Shown: positions 1-8,471, counted from the first letter of the stretch. The stretch is 11,675 bases of DNA from Methanocalculus sp. (GCF_029762515.1 NZ_JARVGN010000015.1:1-11675), one strand, 5' to 3'. Notes: generated from the letters alone by a model not told the origin. A program made the numbers and translations.

Positions 1-183
1 CCATTTCTCGACAAGGAGGCCCAGAGGTATGCGCAACCGGCCGGTTTCAGCGTCAACTTCACCCAGGTGCCGGTGTTTCTGGCAGATCTCGATAACGGCC
101 CGGAGAAGGGCATACTTGTAAGTCGCATCTGCTTTATCACGCTCTACTATGGCATTTATCCTGCGCAATTCGGCGAGATCCAT
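1..183 (-). CDS. Probable HNH endonuclease, N-terminal part only (runs off the left edge)
   Basis: Only the first 61 residues are present, beginning MDLAELRRINAIVERDKADA and reaching the window edge. The segment TYKYALLRAVIEI followed by RIPLGLLVEKW resembles the N-terminal helical region of archaeal and bacterial HNH endonucleases, in which a 'TYK-ALLRA' helix precedes an 'LA-KWL-YYWP' segment. The HNH catalytic motif itself would lie outside the window, so the call rests on N-terminal similarity recalled from the family. The ATG at 181-183 is the first start after an in-frame TAA at 217-219. No Shine-Dalgarno sequence is visible, so the mRNA may be leaderless or nearly so; a weak CACATAAC box lies at 215-222. 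The gene is GC-richer than its upstream neighbour and 93 bases downstream of it, so it may be either a host gene or an extra nuclease of the defence island. Confidence 0.55.
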   Translation of the reverse strand, partial: MDLAELRRINAIVERDKADATYKYALLRAVIEICQKHRHLGEVDAETGRLRIPLGLLVEKW

Positions 184-276
184 GGGTGGTGATGAGGATT
201 TTGGGGAGTGGTGGTGTTATGTGTTTGGTTTTGGATTATTGAAAATCGTTTCTTCTCAGGATATGTATTTGTGTGC

Positions 277-966
277 CTAGCATTTGTATTGCACCGTTTC
301 AATATTGTAAATACAATTTGTTCGTAATGGACATTCTTGATGCAATGGATTTTTTGATTTGCAGATAGCCGCTGAAAAATCAAGGATTGCAAAGAGAAAT
401 TTTCCGGGTTCATCTATATCAAAGAGAACATCTGCCAGTTCTAATATTTCTTTTCTCCTTCGGATCTCACCGCTGAGATATAGTCCAAAAAACCTGTTAA
501 TAAATCGAGCAATATTTGCATCCACAACACGATGAGGTTTATTATAGCAGACTGTAATAATCGCACTGGATACATAATCTCCAACTCCAGGAATGGCCAG
601 CAGCTGCTTCTCGTCTCTCGGGAATGTTCCATGATAATGCTCAACAACATATTTTGCCGCTGCAATGAAGTGACCCGAACGCCAGTGTAGTCCAAGATGT
701 TCTGTAACCTTTCCTATCTCGGAAGGATCTGCTTCTGCAAGTGCGTATACATCTGGGTATTTCTGGAGAAATTGAATGAAAATTGGGACGACCTGATCGG
801 CTCTGGTTCTATGAAGCATAAATTCAGCAATCATAATTTGGTAAGGATCCCGGGTATGACGCCATGGATAATCTCTATAGTTTTTCTTGCCCCACTGCAG
901 TAGCTTTGATTGGAGCGCTCTGAGTTCGTCCGGCTTCATAGTTATTTTGTTACTGTCTTGCCGCAT
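277..966 (-). CDS. HhH-GPD DNA glycosylase, Mig-like thymine/G-T mismatch type (MutY/EndoIII superfamily)
   Basis: 229 residues. It probably removes thymine from T:G mismatches formed by deamination of 5-methylcytosine. Visible elements are an AEFMLHRTRA helix (47-56), the helix-hairpin-helix LLAIPGVGDY (122-131), VDANIARFINRFFG (148-161), and a C-terminal cluster region starting DFSAAIC (196-202). Tyr131 and Asp149 are 18 residues apart, the spacing of the catalytic Tyr126/Asp144 pair of Mig from Methanothermobacter, which it resembles closely throughout. MutY would have a longer C-terminal domain, absent here. The cluster ligands read C202-x6-H209-x2-C212-x5-C218: the second cysteine of the usual C-x6-C-x2-C-x5-C is histidine. 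The ATG at 966 has AAGG a few bases upstream; ATG at 939 has none. It starts 26 bases after the AIPR gene, last in the operon, where it would limit mutation caused by the operon's methyltransferase. A/G-specific or uracil glycosylase activity cannot be excluded. Confidence 0.85.
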   Translation of the reverse strand: MRQDSNKITMKPDELRALQSKLLQWGKKNYRDYPWRHTRDPYQIMIAEFMLHRTRADQVVPIFIQFLQKYPDVYALAEADPSEIGKVTEHLGLHWRSGHFIAAAKYVVEHYHGTFPRDEKQLLAIPGVGDYVSSAIITVCYNKPHRVVDANIARFINRFFGLYLSGEIRRRKEILELADVLFDIDEPGKFLFAILDFSAAICKSKNPLHQECPLRTNCIYNIETVQYKC

Positions 967-992
967 GAGAACCTTAAAATAAAATATTATGA

Positions 993-3101
993 TTATGCCT
1001 CTTCTGTTCGGGTATTTTCCGCCATTGTCTGCAGTATTTTTCCAGCCTGTAAAATCTGCTCTTTTTTAGGGTTCATCCTCCTGCCAGACATCTTCTGCAT
1101 CCGTCTGAGAAGTGCAAGCTCTTCCTCGGAAAAAATCTCAGCTTCTGCAGCATTTCTGATGATTTTCAGCCACTTTTGTGGAGTCAGATTTCTAATGAAA
1201 TCTTCATAATCGATGGATTCCTCACGAGTTGGATTCTCACACACAGCTGCTACAATGGGCTCCTGTTCACTATATAAAGCTCCTGTCTCATTTAACTTCA
1301 CTATAGCTCTGAAGTCACGTGCCAGTACTGTATCATCGTCAACCAGCTCAGCCTTTAAAACACCAGGGAGGTCGATTTTCTCCTTCAGCAGTGATTCCCA
1401 ACAGTCCTCCTTTTTACACCATTCCGTAATGTTTTTTCCGCCTGGTGGGTTGGTGATATGAGCGTGTACAATGCGGGATAGATCGATTATTGTCTCTTCA
1501 AGAGCCGGCGATAATTCCTGTTTTTTCCAGATATCTTCCAGATTAATGCGTTGATTCGTATGCCGTGAGAGCAGAGCTATCGTGTAGGTAACGATATTTG
1601 CTTTATAGCCACCGTACTTCAGACTCTGGACAATCTTATCCGTGCGTCTGAAAAGAATTGCTTTTGCAATAAGAAGACCGAAATAATCCGCATCGGGATA
1701 AAATTCGCCATGTTTCTTATAACGGTCGATGAATTCTCTGTAATTCTTCTCTGCTCCAAGGCTAACGATGTAGGGGAACTGATCCCATGAATTTTCAAAC
1801 TTTGCGAGATCAGTCTTAGTGAACCGCTGCCCTGTCGGGTTCTTTTCACCAAATATTCTTCTCTGTTTTGGTGTTTTTTCACGTCCTTTATCGTCCTGAT
1901 ACTGCCCTCTTACCCGCTCGTAATACCAGTGCGTCTCCTGCTGGCTACCCTTCTTGGCCGGGGCCCATAGCGAGCGGGAGAGCTTCTGGATGCGTATATG
2001 GAAGGGATCATTGGATGTGAAATCGGCAGCGTTAATTTTGTTCTGGCTGTTGGCACATTCAGATATTTTCGGAACGATAGTGTCAACATCATCCGGGTTT
2101 TTCAGTACGGTCAGCTTGACCTGAACATAGACCTCGGAAACGTCTCTCTTATCTTTTGCACGGGTGTGATAGATTGATGCTGTTGTCTGACCGCCGTTTA
2201 CGATTTGAAAGTCACGGATACAGCTTATTGCCAGGGTTTCACCGGGAATATCGATTAGGTCGATATCTTCGGCTGTCGTTGAAATGCCATTGTTATAGGC
2301 AAGAAACATATGTGGATCATTGATTATTGTATTCCGGATTCCTTTGTTGACCCCCCCACGCATCTGGAGATAGGCGCGAACATTCCTTTCAAGGAGCCGG
2401 GGCCCGAATTTGCCGTACATATCTGCAAGAACGTCACCAGATAGAATGCACAGATAGGAGGAATAGACTGGATTTTCATCTGGCATTGGAAGGCACGGAA
2501 TTGGACCTCCGAATTCATCCACAAAATTGATCTCTATCGGCTCAGGTCGACTTCCGGAACTCCACAATCGGTAGAGTCTTTGCATATCCCAGACATGATG
2601 TGAGATCCTGTAGGGTCCGACGAGGTCGTCTTCAATTACATCAACATTCGCAACTCCATCGGTCAACACAAATAGACGGATAAGGCTGAGCTCATTTCGG
2701 GATTGGTATATCCGGTCCGCTAGGTCAAATGCGGGGGATGATTCTTCAAGAGTCGAATAATCACGGCATACTGACCTGTCAAAAAAAGTCCTGAGCCGTC
2801 TGAGTTGTGTGAGAATATCTTTTTTTGCGACCTTTGCAGGCGGGGATTCACCTTGATAATGGGATACAAACAGATCCAGATTCTCATTATCACTACTGAA
2901 TGCGTAACCATTAACCTTGATGCCACGAGCCTGATGAGAACATATTTCACGGTCATCAATCTCACCAGCGTCGGCCATGTACTCAAGCATCAGTTCGGTG
3001 AACTTATCTTCAGTAAACGTTTCTGCATCGGCATCGCGTGAGTCGAAAATGATATCCTGATGAAAACTCTCTGAAAATTGTTCAAATCCCTGATCACTCA
3101 T
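993..3101 (-). CDS. AIPR-family (abortive infection phage resistance) protein of an Mza-type system
   Basis: 702 residues from the chosen start. The AIPR hallmarks are clear: YNNGIS (269-274), RDFQIVNGGQTTASIY (296-311), ECANSQNKINAADF (348-361) and WYYERVRGQY (392-401). The first 150 residues contain a GYAFSSDNENLDLFVSHY segment (65-82), typical of the variable N-terminal region of this family. There is no signal peptide or membrane segment, so it should act in the cytoplasm. The family is linked to phage resistance, but its biochemical action is not established here; an effector or DNA-targeting role is inference. The ATG at 3101 has a strong site, AAGGGGTG, 5 bases upstream and overlaps the end of the nuclease gene by 8 bases, indicating translational coupling. 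An in-frame ATG at 3158 would add 19 residues but lies deep within the upstream gene. The frame is intact despite a run of seven G in the coding strand (2351-2357). Confidence 0.9.
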   Translation of the reverse strand: MSDQGFEQFSESFHQDIIFDSRDADAETFTEDKFTELMLEYMADAGEIDDREICSHQARGIKVNGYAFSSDNENLDLFVSHYQGESPPAKVAKKDILTQLRRLRTFFDRSVCRDYSTLEESSPAFDLADRIYQSRNELSLIRLFVLTDGVANVDVIEDDLVGPYRISHHVWDMQRLYRLWSSGSRPEPIEINFVDEFGGPIPCLPMPDENPVYSSYLCILSGDVLADMYGKFGPRLLERNVRAYLQMRGGVNKGIRNTIINDPHMFLAYNNGISTTAEDIDLIDIPGETLAISCIRDFQIVNGGQTTASIYHTRAKDKRDVSEVYVQVKLTVLKNPDDVDTIVPKISECANSQNKINAADFTSNDPFHIRIQKLSRSLWAPAKKGSQQETHWYYERVRGQYQDDKGREKTPKQRRIFGEKNPTGQRFTKTDLAKFENSWDQFPYIVSLGAEKNYREFIDRYKKHGEFYPDADYFGLLIAKAILFRRTDKIVQSLKYGGYKANIVTYTIALLSRHTNQRINLEDIWKKQELSPALEETIIDLSRIVHAHITNPPGGKNITEWCKKEDCWESLLKEKIDLPGVLKAELVDDDTVLARDFRAIVKLNETGALYSEQEPIVAAVCENPTREESIDYEDFIRNLTPQKWLKIIRNAAEAEIFSEEELALLRRMQKMSGRRMNPKKEQILQAGKILQTMAENTRTEEA

Positions 3102-4119
3102 TTTTACACCCCTTAATAATGACCCTGAAATCTTCATGGTCCATGGTAAATGGTGCACAGGCAGAGAGGCTCACTGAATATTCGACATCCCCTACCCCAT
3201 TGACGAGGGTGCGCTCGATTATGCGGGGAAAGCCCTCAATGATATGGAATATATGCTCAGCGCGTTCTGCGTAGCCTGTATTTTCGTATTTATCACGGTG
3301 TTCATCTAGATAGCCTGCACGAATCAGAAGATCTTCGAAACTTGTAGAAGCAGCTGGATCTTCTGACAGTTCATCGCGGATTCTGTCGATAATCCCGGGC
3401 AGTGTCTCACCACCACCTTGCAATTCCCTTAGTGAAAGGTGATACAGGTATAGTGCTTCAAACCCGGTGTCATCAAGCTGCTGTTCACTTGCAATCTGCA
3501 TATTCTGATGCTGCTTGGCAATGCTGGTTTTCACCTCAATGGCAATACTGGCCATTTGAAAATCCTGTTGAGCCTTTTTTGGCCCTATCCATGCTGAAAC
3601 AGCCTGCCCAGCACCAACAGCAGGTATAAGATAGTCCTGAAGGAATCTGAGTTCTCCATACAAACCCCTCTGTGCTGTGGGGCTCAATCCCTCAGTCCCA
3701 TACCTGTCCAAAAACTGCTGCCACATCGCCAGTCGCGTGAAAAGAGCCTGGGTCATCGCTTTCTCCGATGCCTCGCAGGAACAGGACGATGCAACATCCT
3801 CTGTAAGCCGGCAGAAAATATCCTGATACCGGCGATCGTTCAGGATCAGCTGGATCGTTGCATAGTACCCACGATCTTCAGGCAGAACCGTTTGTCTGAC
3901 CTCATAACCTTTTGAACGCGGGAGTGATAATTTATTGATAACGTTTTCCCGTCGGATCCGGATCAGGAACATCCGGGTATTTTCCGGCACCTGAACACCG
4001 AGGAAGAAATCAAATACCGAGTCCTGAAGAACTCGAAGCGTGATTATACCTCCTCGAGTAGTATCTCTTGAATGCAGTTCCAGCTCTGACCAGATCCGGT
4101 CAAAATCTTCAACTGCCAA
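3094..4119 (-). CDS. DUF4420-type PD-(D/E)XK motif nuclease of an Mza-type system
   Basis: 341 residues. The middle holds a recognisable nuclease core: RGLYGELRFL (151-160, with Glu156), then QQDFQMASIAIEVKTSI (184-200), giving Asp186 and the pair Glu195-x-Lys197 of a PD-(D/E)XK active site, followed by SEQQL (211-215). The order and length match the DUF4420 'PD-(D/E)XK motif protein' family found beside Z1 and AIPR genes. All core acidic and lysine residues are present, so it is probably catalytically active and the best candidate for the DNA-cutting subunit; the target and cut type are unknown. The start is TTG at 4117-4119, overlapping the Z1 gene by 11 bases, with GGGAG seven bases upstream; the next in-frame ATG is near residue 50 and would remove conserved N-terminal sequence. 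Its 3' end overlaps the AIPR start by 8 bases. The rare start codon may lower its output relative to its neighbours. Confidence 0.88.
   Translation of the reverse strand: MAVEDFDRIWSELELHSRDTTRGGIITLRVLQDSVFDFFLGVQVPENTRMFLIRIRRENVINKLSLPRSKGYEVRQTVLPEDRGYYATIQLILNDRRYQDIFCRLTEDVASSCSCEASEKAMTQALFTRLAMWQQFLDRYGTEGLSPTAQRGLYGELRFLQDYLIPAVGAGQAVSAWIGPKKAQQDFQMASIAIEVKTSIAKQHQNMQIASEQQLDDTGFEALYLYHLSLRELQGGGETLPGIIDRIRDELSEDPAASTSFEDLLIRAGYLDEHRDKYENTGYAERAEHIFHIIEGFPRIIERTLVNGVGDVEYSVSLSACAPFTMDHEDFRVIIKGCKNE
3107..3114 (-). promoter_or_regulatory. Ribosome binding site deciding the AIPR start
   Basis: The minus strand reads AAGGGGTG, then five bases, then ATG (3099-3101). This good match to the archaeal 16S 3' end lies inside the nuclease gene and favours the internal ATG over the longer reading from 3158. 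Confidence 0.7.
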
Positions 4120-6874
4120 ATTCCTGCTCCCAGTAGACGTTGTTCACCTTATATTCCACCTTCACATCCTTTTCGCTATCAGGAATACTGAATGCTAATC
4201 CAATAACCGGAATTTCGACCTTAGGTGGCTCTGGATCGAGCGGATATATCAGAAGCAATCCCCGCTGTGGAGGTCTGACCTTTCGAATGTATGGTCCGCT
4301 CGGAACATCCGGTACTTTATCTGAGCGGGATTTCCTGTTTGGATCAGCCAGCATCTTTTGGAGAGCTATCCCTACCTGTTCCGGAGTAAGGTCAATAAAT
4401 TCATGTTTTGGATCAATAATGTGCCCCTTTTTCAATGTGTATTTCGAATCCGACGTATTTTTATTTGGTCTGCGTATTGTGAGACCGATATCATGGCCAC
4501 CGATTGAAAAAGTCTTTGGTGCCTTGCTATTATCGATCAGGGCAACAGTCCAGTATTGAAGTTCATCCTTTAAATACCGCTTCTCGATATATTCTTTCAG
4601 GGGTCCGGGATTTGCTTTCCTGGAATCTCCGTGTATGATATACTCATCTAACATTCCAAGGATAGCCGCGGTTGGCACATTATTCCAGAGAATCTGTTGC
4701 CCCGCAGAGGCATCGGGGGAACCAAGACTCCAGATAAACTGATCCGTGACATTCAGATTGTTCTTGAGAGTATCCGGATCTTTATGGAAGAAAACCGTTT
4801 CAATTAGTGAATTTGCATATGACACATTCATTACCGTTCCAGTACGCATCTTGTTCACAGCCGTGATCAGTAGCCCGTCAGGATGCGTTCGAACACGAAG
4901 ACCATAATCGGAGGGAGTGGCATTCAGAGTTGCCATATAGTCAAATTCAAGCCGTAACTCCTCGGATGCGAGATTTATATGCTGATACCACTCGACCAGC
5001 TCACGGGATGTATAGAGGCGGCAAAGATCGAAGTATCCGGGGCGGAATCCAAACCACCGCCCCATCTGCATCAGCGTATCGTACATCCGTGAAGCGCGGA
5101 GATAGTAACTAACGCTAAGCCCTTCCAGAGTCAACCCCCGGGAGAGTTTTTCACCACCGATTGCAATAATACTCAGGCCGTCGGGATGATCATTATAATC
5201 AAGTATGTCACCTGCAGTACCGTTGATTAATTTGACTCGGATCCGAGCTGCAGCATCATAAAGGAATGGCCATAGATCATTCCATGAAACTTCGGCTATC
5301 AGCGGATCATCAATTTTTTGCAGGACAGAATATGTTGTCGGAACATAATCTGAATTCCAGATATACTCTATCTCCCGATAAATTCCTTCAGGCGACAGGG
5401 GATCAGTATACTCAAGCTGACGACGGAGTAAGTTCACTTCATCGTTTACCAGTCTTGCGACCTCTTTTTGAACATCAGTGAACCGAGTTACATGAATCAG
5501 CATTGAGTTATGGTTTTTCTGTTCGCCTCGGGCTCTCCGTGCAGCACAGGAGATGATAAATGATTTTATCGCCACCTTCAATGTTTCTGGAAGTGTCTCG
5601 GGTTTATGATCCTTTTTGTGAACATTAGGGATGAATTGCTGATAGTCATCGATCTTTCTTATGACCCAAATATCATCCTGAATATTCGCATTTTCATCCT
5701 CATTCCGGGAAAAATCAAAGACTTGAGACGGACCGATATATTTTGGTGGAGGAGGGATATTTATGATGAAATCACGAGGGAAGAGATCCTCACCGTGGGT
5801 CGTGGTTTCCCCATCTGGGTAAATGAAAATATTGGCAAATGGCGTTGCTGTGTAGCCTACATATGCACTCTTCTCAAAATGGTTCAGGAGAGAGCGGATT
5901 TTCCCGTTGATTGCACTGACATCATAATCGTCAAGTGGAGTCCCATTTTCATCTAGGGGGATTGGGTTTGTATTTACCGAGGCATTATCCGCCTCATCAT
6001 CAATAACAAGAAGTGGAATTCCGCGCACTATCTTTTTCTTGGTATGGGGATCTTCCTGCCCTCTTACACTAATTGCCCAGTTGATCAAATTTTCTAGAAC
6101 GGACTTGTGCTTCTTGACGACTAACAATACGGGATCACTTCCTCCCGGAATAACTCCGACCTGGTACGCAACTTTCCGATTAAAGTCCCCCTTATCGGCA
6201 TTGCTGGTCAGAGAGTGAACCGTGATGAATTCCTCTCCTGGAAGCCTTCCGACACCAATCCGTAGATTTTCATGGTCAAATGCACGATTCCGTTGAGTAT
6301 CAAATCCCAGGAATCCTTCGTCGAGACGTAGCTGAGTTTGGCTTCGCAGACTTTTATGCATGCCGGCAAGAACTATAATGAGTTTATATCCTGCATCGGC
6401 CGCCTTACAGATAAGCCCGGTATAATTCGCAGTCTTTCCAGACTGGACATGCCCGACTACCATCCCACGACGATCCCAAGACTCTTCGCGCTGCGGATCT
6501 TCAAGCCGTTCCAGCACTTGGTCGGTGAGATTATCAAGGGTTATGATGCTCTGTTCGGAGAATCCTTTCTCCTCCATCAGATAGCGTTCATACCGCTTCC
6601 AGAATTTCCATTCAATCTGACTTTTACTATTCGGAAGCCAGACTGTATGGTTCCTCTTTTCCTCTAGTACAATCGCCGTACCCCGCCAAACTTCACACCT
6701 AGACTCGATATCTCTAACCAGTCTATCCCTGTCCACGGATTCTGAATTCCCTTCCGCCTGAAGCATCGCAAGGACAAGATTAACTTTGTTCTGAATGAGT
6801 TTAGGGGTTGGATGTGATTCCCCTTTTAGCATCATTAGGACGAGTGATACTGCCCTGTTATACGCATCTATCAT
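4109..6874 (-). CDS. Z1-domain superfamily II ATPase/helicase-like protein of an Mza-type system
   Basis: 921 residues. An N-terminal region of about 130 residues precedes the ATPase: Walker A GHVQSGKT (141-148), Walker B LLVIDDEAD (288-296), and YVGYTATPFAN (338-348) as the motif III equivalent. The Z1 hallmark follows at about 573-620: GGEKLSRGLTLEGLSVSYY, then LMQMGRWFGFR (601-611), which includes the motif VI arginines. The last 240 residues are family-specific. All ATP-binding and hydrolysis residues are intact. Z1 proteins occur in restriction-like operons with MutL/MORC ATPases; a role as a DNA translocase or remodelling motor feeding the adjacent nuclease is inference. The ATG at 6874 overlaps the upstream ATPase stop as ATGA, with GGAGG seven bases before the start, so translation should be tightly coupled. 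It ends 11 bases inside the nuclease gene. Confidence 0.93.
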   Translation of the reverse strand: MIDAYNRAVSLVLMMLKGESHPTPKLIQNKVNLVLAMLQAEGNSESVDRDRLVRDIESRCEVWRGTAIVLEEKRNHTVWLPNSKSQIEWKFWKRYERYLMEEKGFSEQSIITLDNLTDQVLERLEDPQREESWDRRGMVVGHVQSGKTANYTGLICKAADAGYKLIIVLAGMHKSLRSQTQLRLDEGFLGFDTQRNRAFDHENLRIGVGRLPGEEFITVHSLTSNADKGDFNRKVAYQVGVIPGGSDPVLLVVKKHKSVLENLINWAISVRGQEDPHTKKKIVRGIPLLVIDDEADNASVNTNPIPLDENGTPLDDYDVSAINGKIRSLLNHFEKSAYVGYTATPFANIFIYPDGETTTHGEDLFPRDFIINIPPPPKYIGPSQVFDFSRNEDENANIQDDIWVIRKIDDYQQFIPNVHKKDHKPETLPETLKVAIKSFIISCAARRARGEQKNHNSMLIHVTRFTDVQKEVARLVNDEVNLLRRQLEYTDPLSPEGIYREIEYIWNSDYVPTTYSVLQKIDDPLIAEVSWNDLWPFLYDAAARIRVKLINGTAGDILDYNDHPDGLSIIAIGGEKLSRGLTLEGLSVSYYLRASRMYDTLMQMGRWFGFRPGYFDLCRLYTSRELVEWYQHINLASEELRLEFDYMATLNATPSDYGLRVRTHPDGLLITAVNKMRTGTVMNVSYANSLIETVFFHKDPDTLKNNLNVTDQFIWSLGSPDASAGQQILWNNVPTAAILGMLDEYIIHGDSRKANPGPLKEYIEKRYLKDELQYWTVALIDNSKAPKTFSIGGHDIGLTIRRPNKNTSDSKYTLKKGHIIDPKHEFIDLTPEQVGIALQKMLADPNRKSRSDKVPDVPSGPYIRKVRPPQRGLLLIYPLDPEPPKVEIPVIGLAFSIPDSEKDVKVEYKVNNVYWEQEFGS

Positions 6875-8379
6875 TCATTTTCCTCCACTGATTCGAAAAA
6901 CGCTGGTAAATACTCTGGATAATCACAGAAAGGTTCCATTTGGGCAAGTCTTTTTCCAGCTTCGTTTTCAGACATCCCGGACCGTGTCATAGATAACCAG
7001 ATTTCTTTCATAACAACAAGTAGCTCGTTTGATGGACTCTTTTCAAAGGGACGATAAAGCTTGTCTGGATTATCTGAATTATTCAGGATGATTGTCGGTA
7101 ACGGGACTGTTTCTTCAATTAATCTCAGCATTGCTTCAGTTTTTTTCCGATTACCGTCAGAATTATCGATGACTGCTGCAACAAGAGGGTGACTGCGGTT
7201 TACGGTATAAAAATATGTACCATTTTTGACATTTGTATTCCATGGGAACACGAAATTATCGGCGGTCTTTCGTTGAACAATCTTCCCCCGATGTCGATAC
7301 ACTGCAGTAGCACGTTCAATGGTCAAACGGGCAATACGTTTGAAATCATCCCTTAAATGAGCAGGGGGGCGTGCAACAGATTTTTTGACGTCAATCTTCC
7401 AGTCTTCGTCCATCGAATTTGGAATATCCACGAGAACACGGGCGAGTTTGGTATGAGCCTCCTTCCTGAAACCAAGACCGAGCCAGTCCCCGGCAACAAT
7501 GAGACGGTTATTACGATAGATATAAAATCCCTGTCTGGCATTCCAGCCACCCGGTCCACCCGCGATCTCATATGTCCCGTCATTCATCTTTGATCGATGT
7601 GGAAGAACAAAGGGGCGGATGGTAATTTTTTTTCCTGAATGATGAAGTGGTTCTTCGGGAAGTAGTTGTGTCGACGGATGTTTCCTAAGAAATGGATCCC
7701 ATGCAGGAATTTGGCGATTATTGATGAAAATTTTCAATGAATTCTGATTTTCAAGGAAGCGATGAAACACCATACTCAAATGACTCTTGACTGTGTCAAT
7801 ATGCTCATAAAACAGGCCTTCACGCTTGAGATCATCTTTTTCAGCTCCCTTGACCAATCGATCAATCTGTTCCCACAGGACAAGTGTACCGTTTTTACGT
7901 TTTTCAAGAGCAGAAAAGGCACTATCACATTCTCGGGGTTCCAACTTACGTAACCGCCATTCTCCACATTGGTTCACATAATCAAGGTCCCAGCTTCGGA
8001 TTTTCAGATCATCTCCAGTTGTTTTCGATCCGACTGTAAGTTTCCGGCACTGAGAAAACGAGGCCGTCTTTAAACCGAGTCCGAACCGTCCCAAATCGGC
8101 AGTATCCCTTTCTTCCAGTGGATTCCTGCTTCCCGGCCTCATCGCATTATTCAGCTTATCCTCGGTCATTCCACAGCCGTCATCAAGAATAGCAATAGTA
8201 GACTGCTCCCCTTGCCAAGAAAATTGAATATGGATATTACAGGCACCTGCAACAATACTGTTATCGATGATATCTGCGATAGATGCCTCCAAACTGTAGC
8301 CAAAAGCCCGTAAAGACTCGATTAGCGCCCCCGGATCGGGGTTGACTATCTCGAAGTCATCTGAGTTATCGAAGTTCAT
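6871..8379 (-). CDS. GHKL (Hsp90-like) ATPase, MutL/MORC type, of an Mza-type system
   Basis: 502 residues. The N-terminal ATPase has all Bergerat-fold motifs: N-box with Glu31, Asp36 and Asp39-Asn40 in LEASIADIIDNSI; G1 DDGCGM (66-71); and G2 GRFGLGLKTAS (97-107). A second S5-like domain carries GFYIYRNNRLI (284-294) and DVKKS (330-334), a pattern typical of MORC-type ATPases, with the lysine expected to reach the ATP phosphate. The 130 C-terminal residues are not recognised and show no MutL endonuclease motif, so cutting is probably left to the partner nuclease. ATP-driven dimer closing around DNA, as in MutL and MORC, is inference. The ATG at 8379 has only a weak ribosome site (GATG). A 92-base gap separates it from the methyltransferase gene, and its stop overlaps the Z1 start by four bases. 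Confidence 0.92.
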   Translation of the reverse strand: MNFDNSDDFEIVNPDPGALIESLRAFGYSLEASIADIIDNSIVAGACNIHIQFSWQGEQSTIAILDDGCGMTEDKLNNAMRPGSRNPLEERDTADLGRFGLGLKTASFSQCRKLTVGSKTTGDDLKIRSWDLDYVNQCGEWRLRKLEPRECDSAFSALEKRKNGTLVLWEQIDRLVKGAEKDDLKREGLFYEHIDTVKSHLSMVFHRFLENQNSLKIFINNRQIPAWDPFLRKHPSTQLLPEEPLHHSGKKITIRPFVLPHRSKMNDGTYEIAGGPGGWNARQGFYIYRNNRLIVAGDWLGLGFRKEAHTKLARVLVDIPNSMDEDWKIDVKKSVARPPAHLRDDFKRIARLTIERATAVYRHRGKIVQRKTADNFVFPWNTNVKNGTYFYTVNRSHPLVAAVIDNSDGNRKKTEAMLRLIEETVPLPTIILNNSDNPDKLYRPFEKSPSNELLVVMKEIWLSMTRSGMSENEAGKRLAQMEPFCDYPEYLPAFFESVEENE

Positions 8380-8421
8380 ATTCAGTCATCGCTGGTGATA
8401 CCTTGCCTCAGGAGACAGCCC

Positions 8422-8430
8422 CATATAATC
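8422..8430 (-). promoter_or_regulatory. Possible internal TATA-like box before the GHKL ATPase gene
   Basis: The minus strand reads GATTATATGG in the 92-base gap between the methyltransferase and ATPase genes. A start about 26 bases downstream, near 8400, would give a leader of about 20 bases. This could let the four downstream defence genes be expressed separately from the methyltransferase. The box is an imperfect match and stands on sequence alone. Confidence 0.35.
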
Positions 8431-8471
8431 GAAATTGACATGCAATGACCGTTAAAGTTTTTGATCGGATT

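Noticed and set aside
2351..2357. Run of seven C (G in the coding strand) in the AIPR gene as a phase-variation tract
   Set aside because: The run is short, encodes conserved-looking glycines, and the frame is intact; nothing else suggests phase variation.
3102..3158. Longer AIPR start at the ATG at 3158
   Set aside because: It lies 65 bases inside the nuclease gene, adds 19 residues unlike the family, and lacks a good ribosome site; the ATG at 3101 has AAGGGGTG at ideal distance.
7626..7633. Run of eight A in the coding strand of the GHKL ATPase gene as a programmed frameshift site
   Set aside because: It encodes Gly-Lys-Lys-Ile in a continuous conserved frame and no alternative frame product makes sense.
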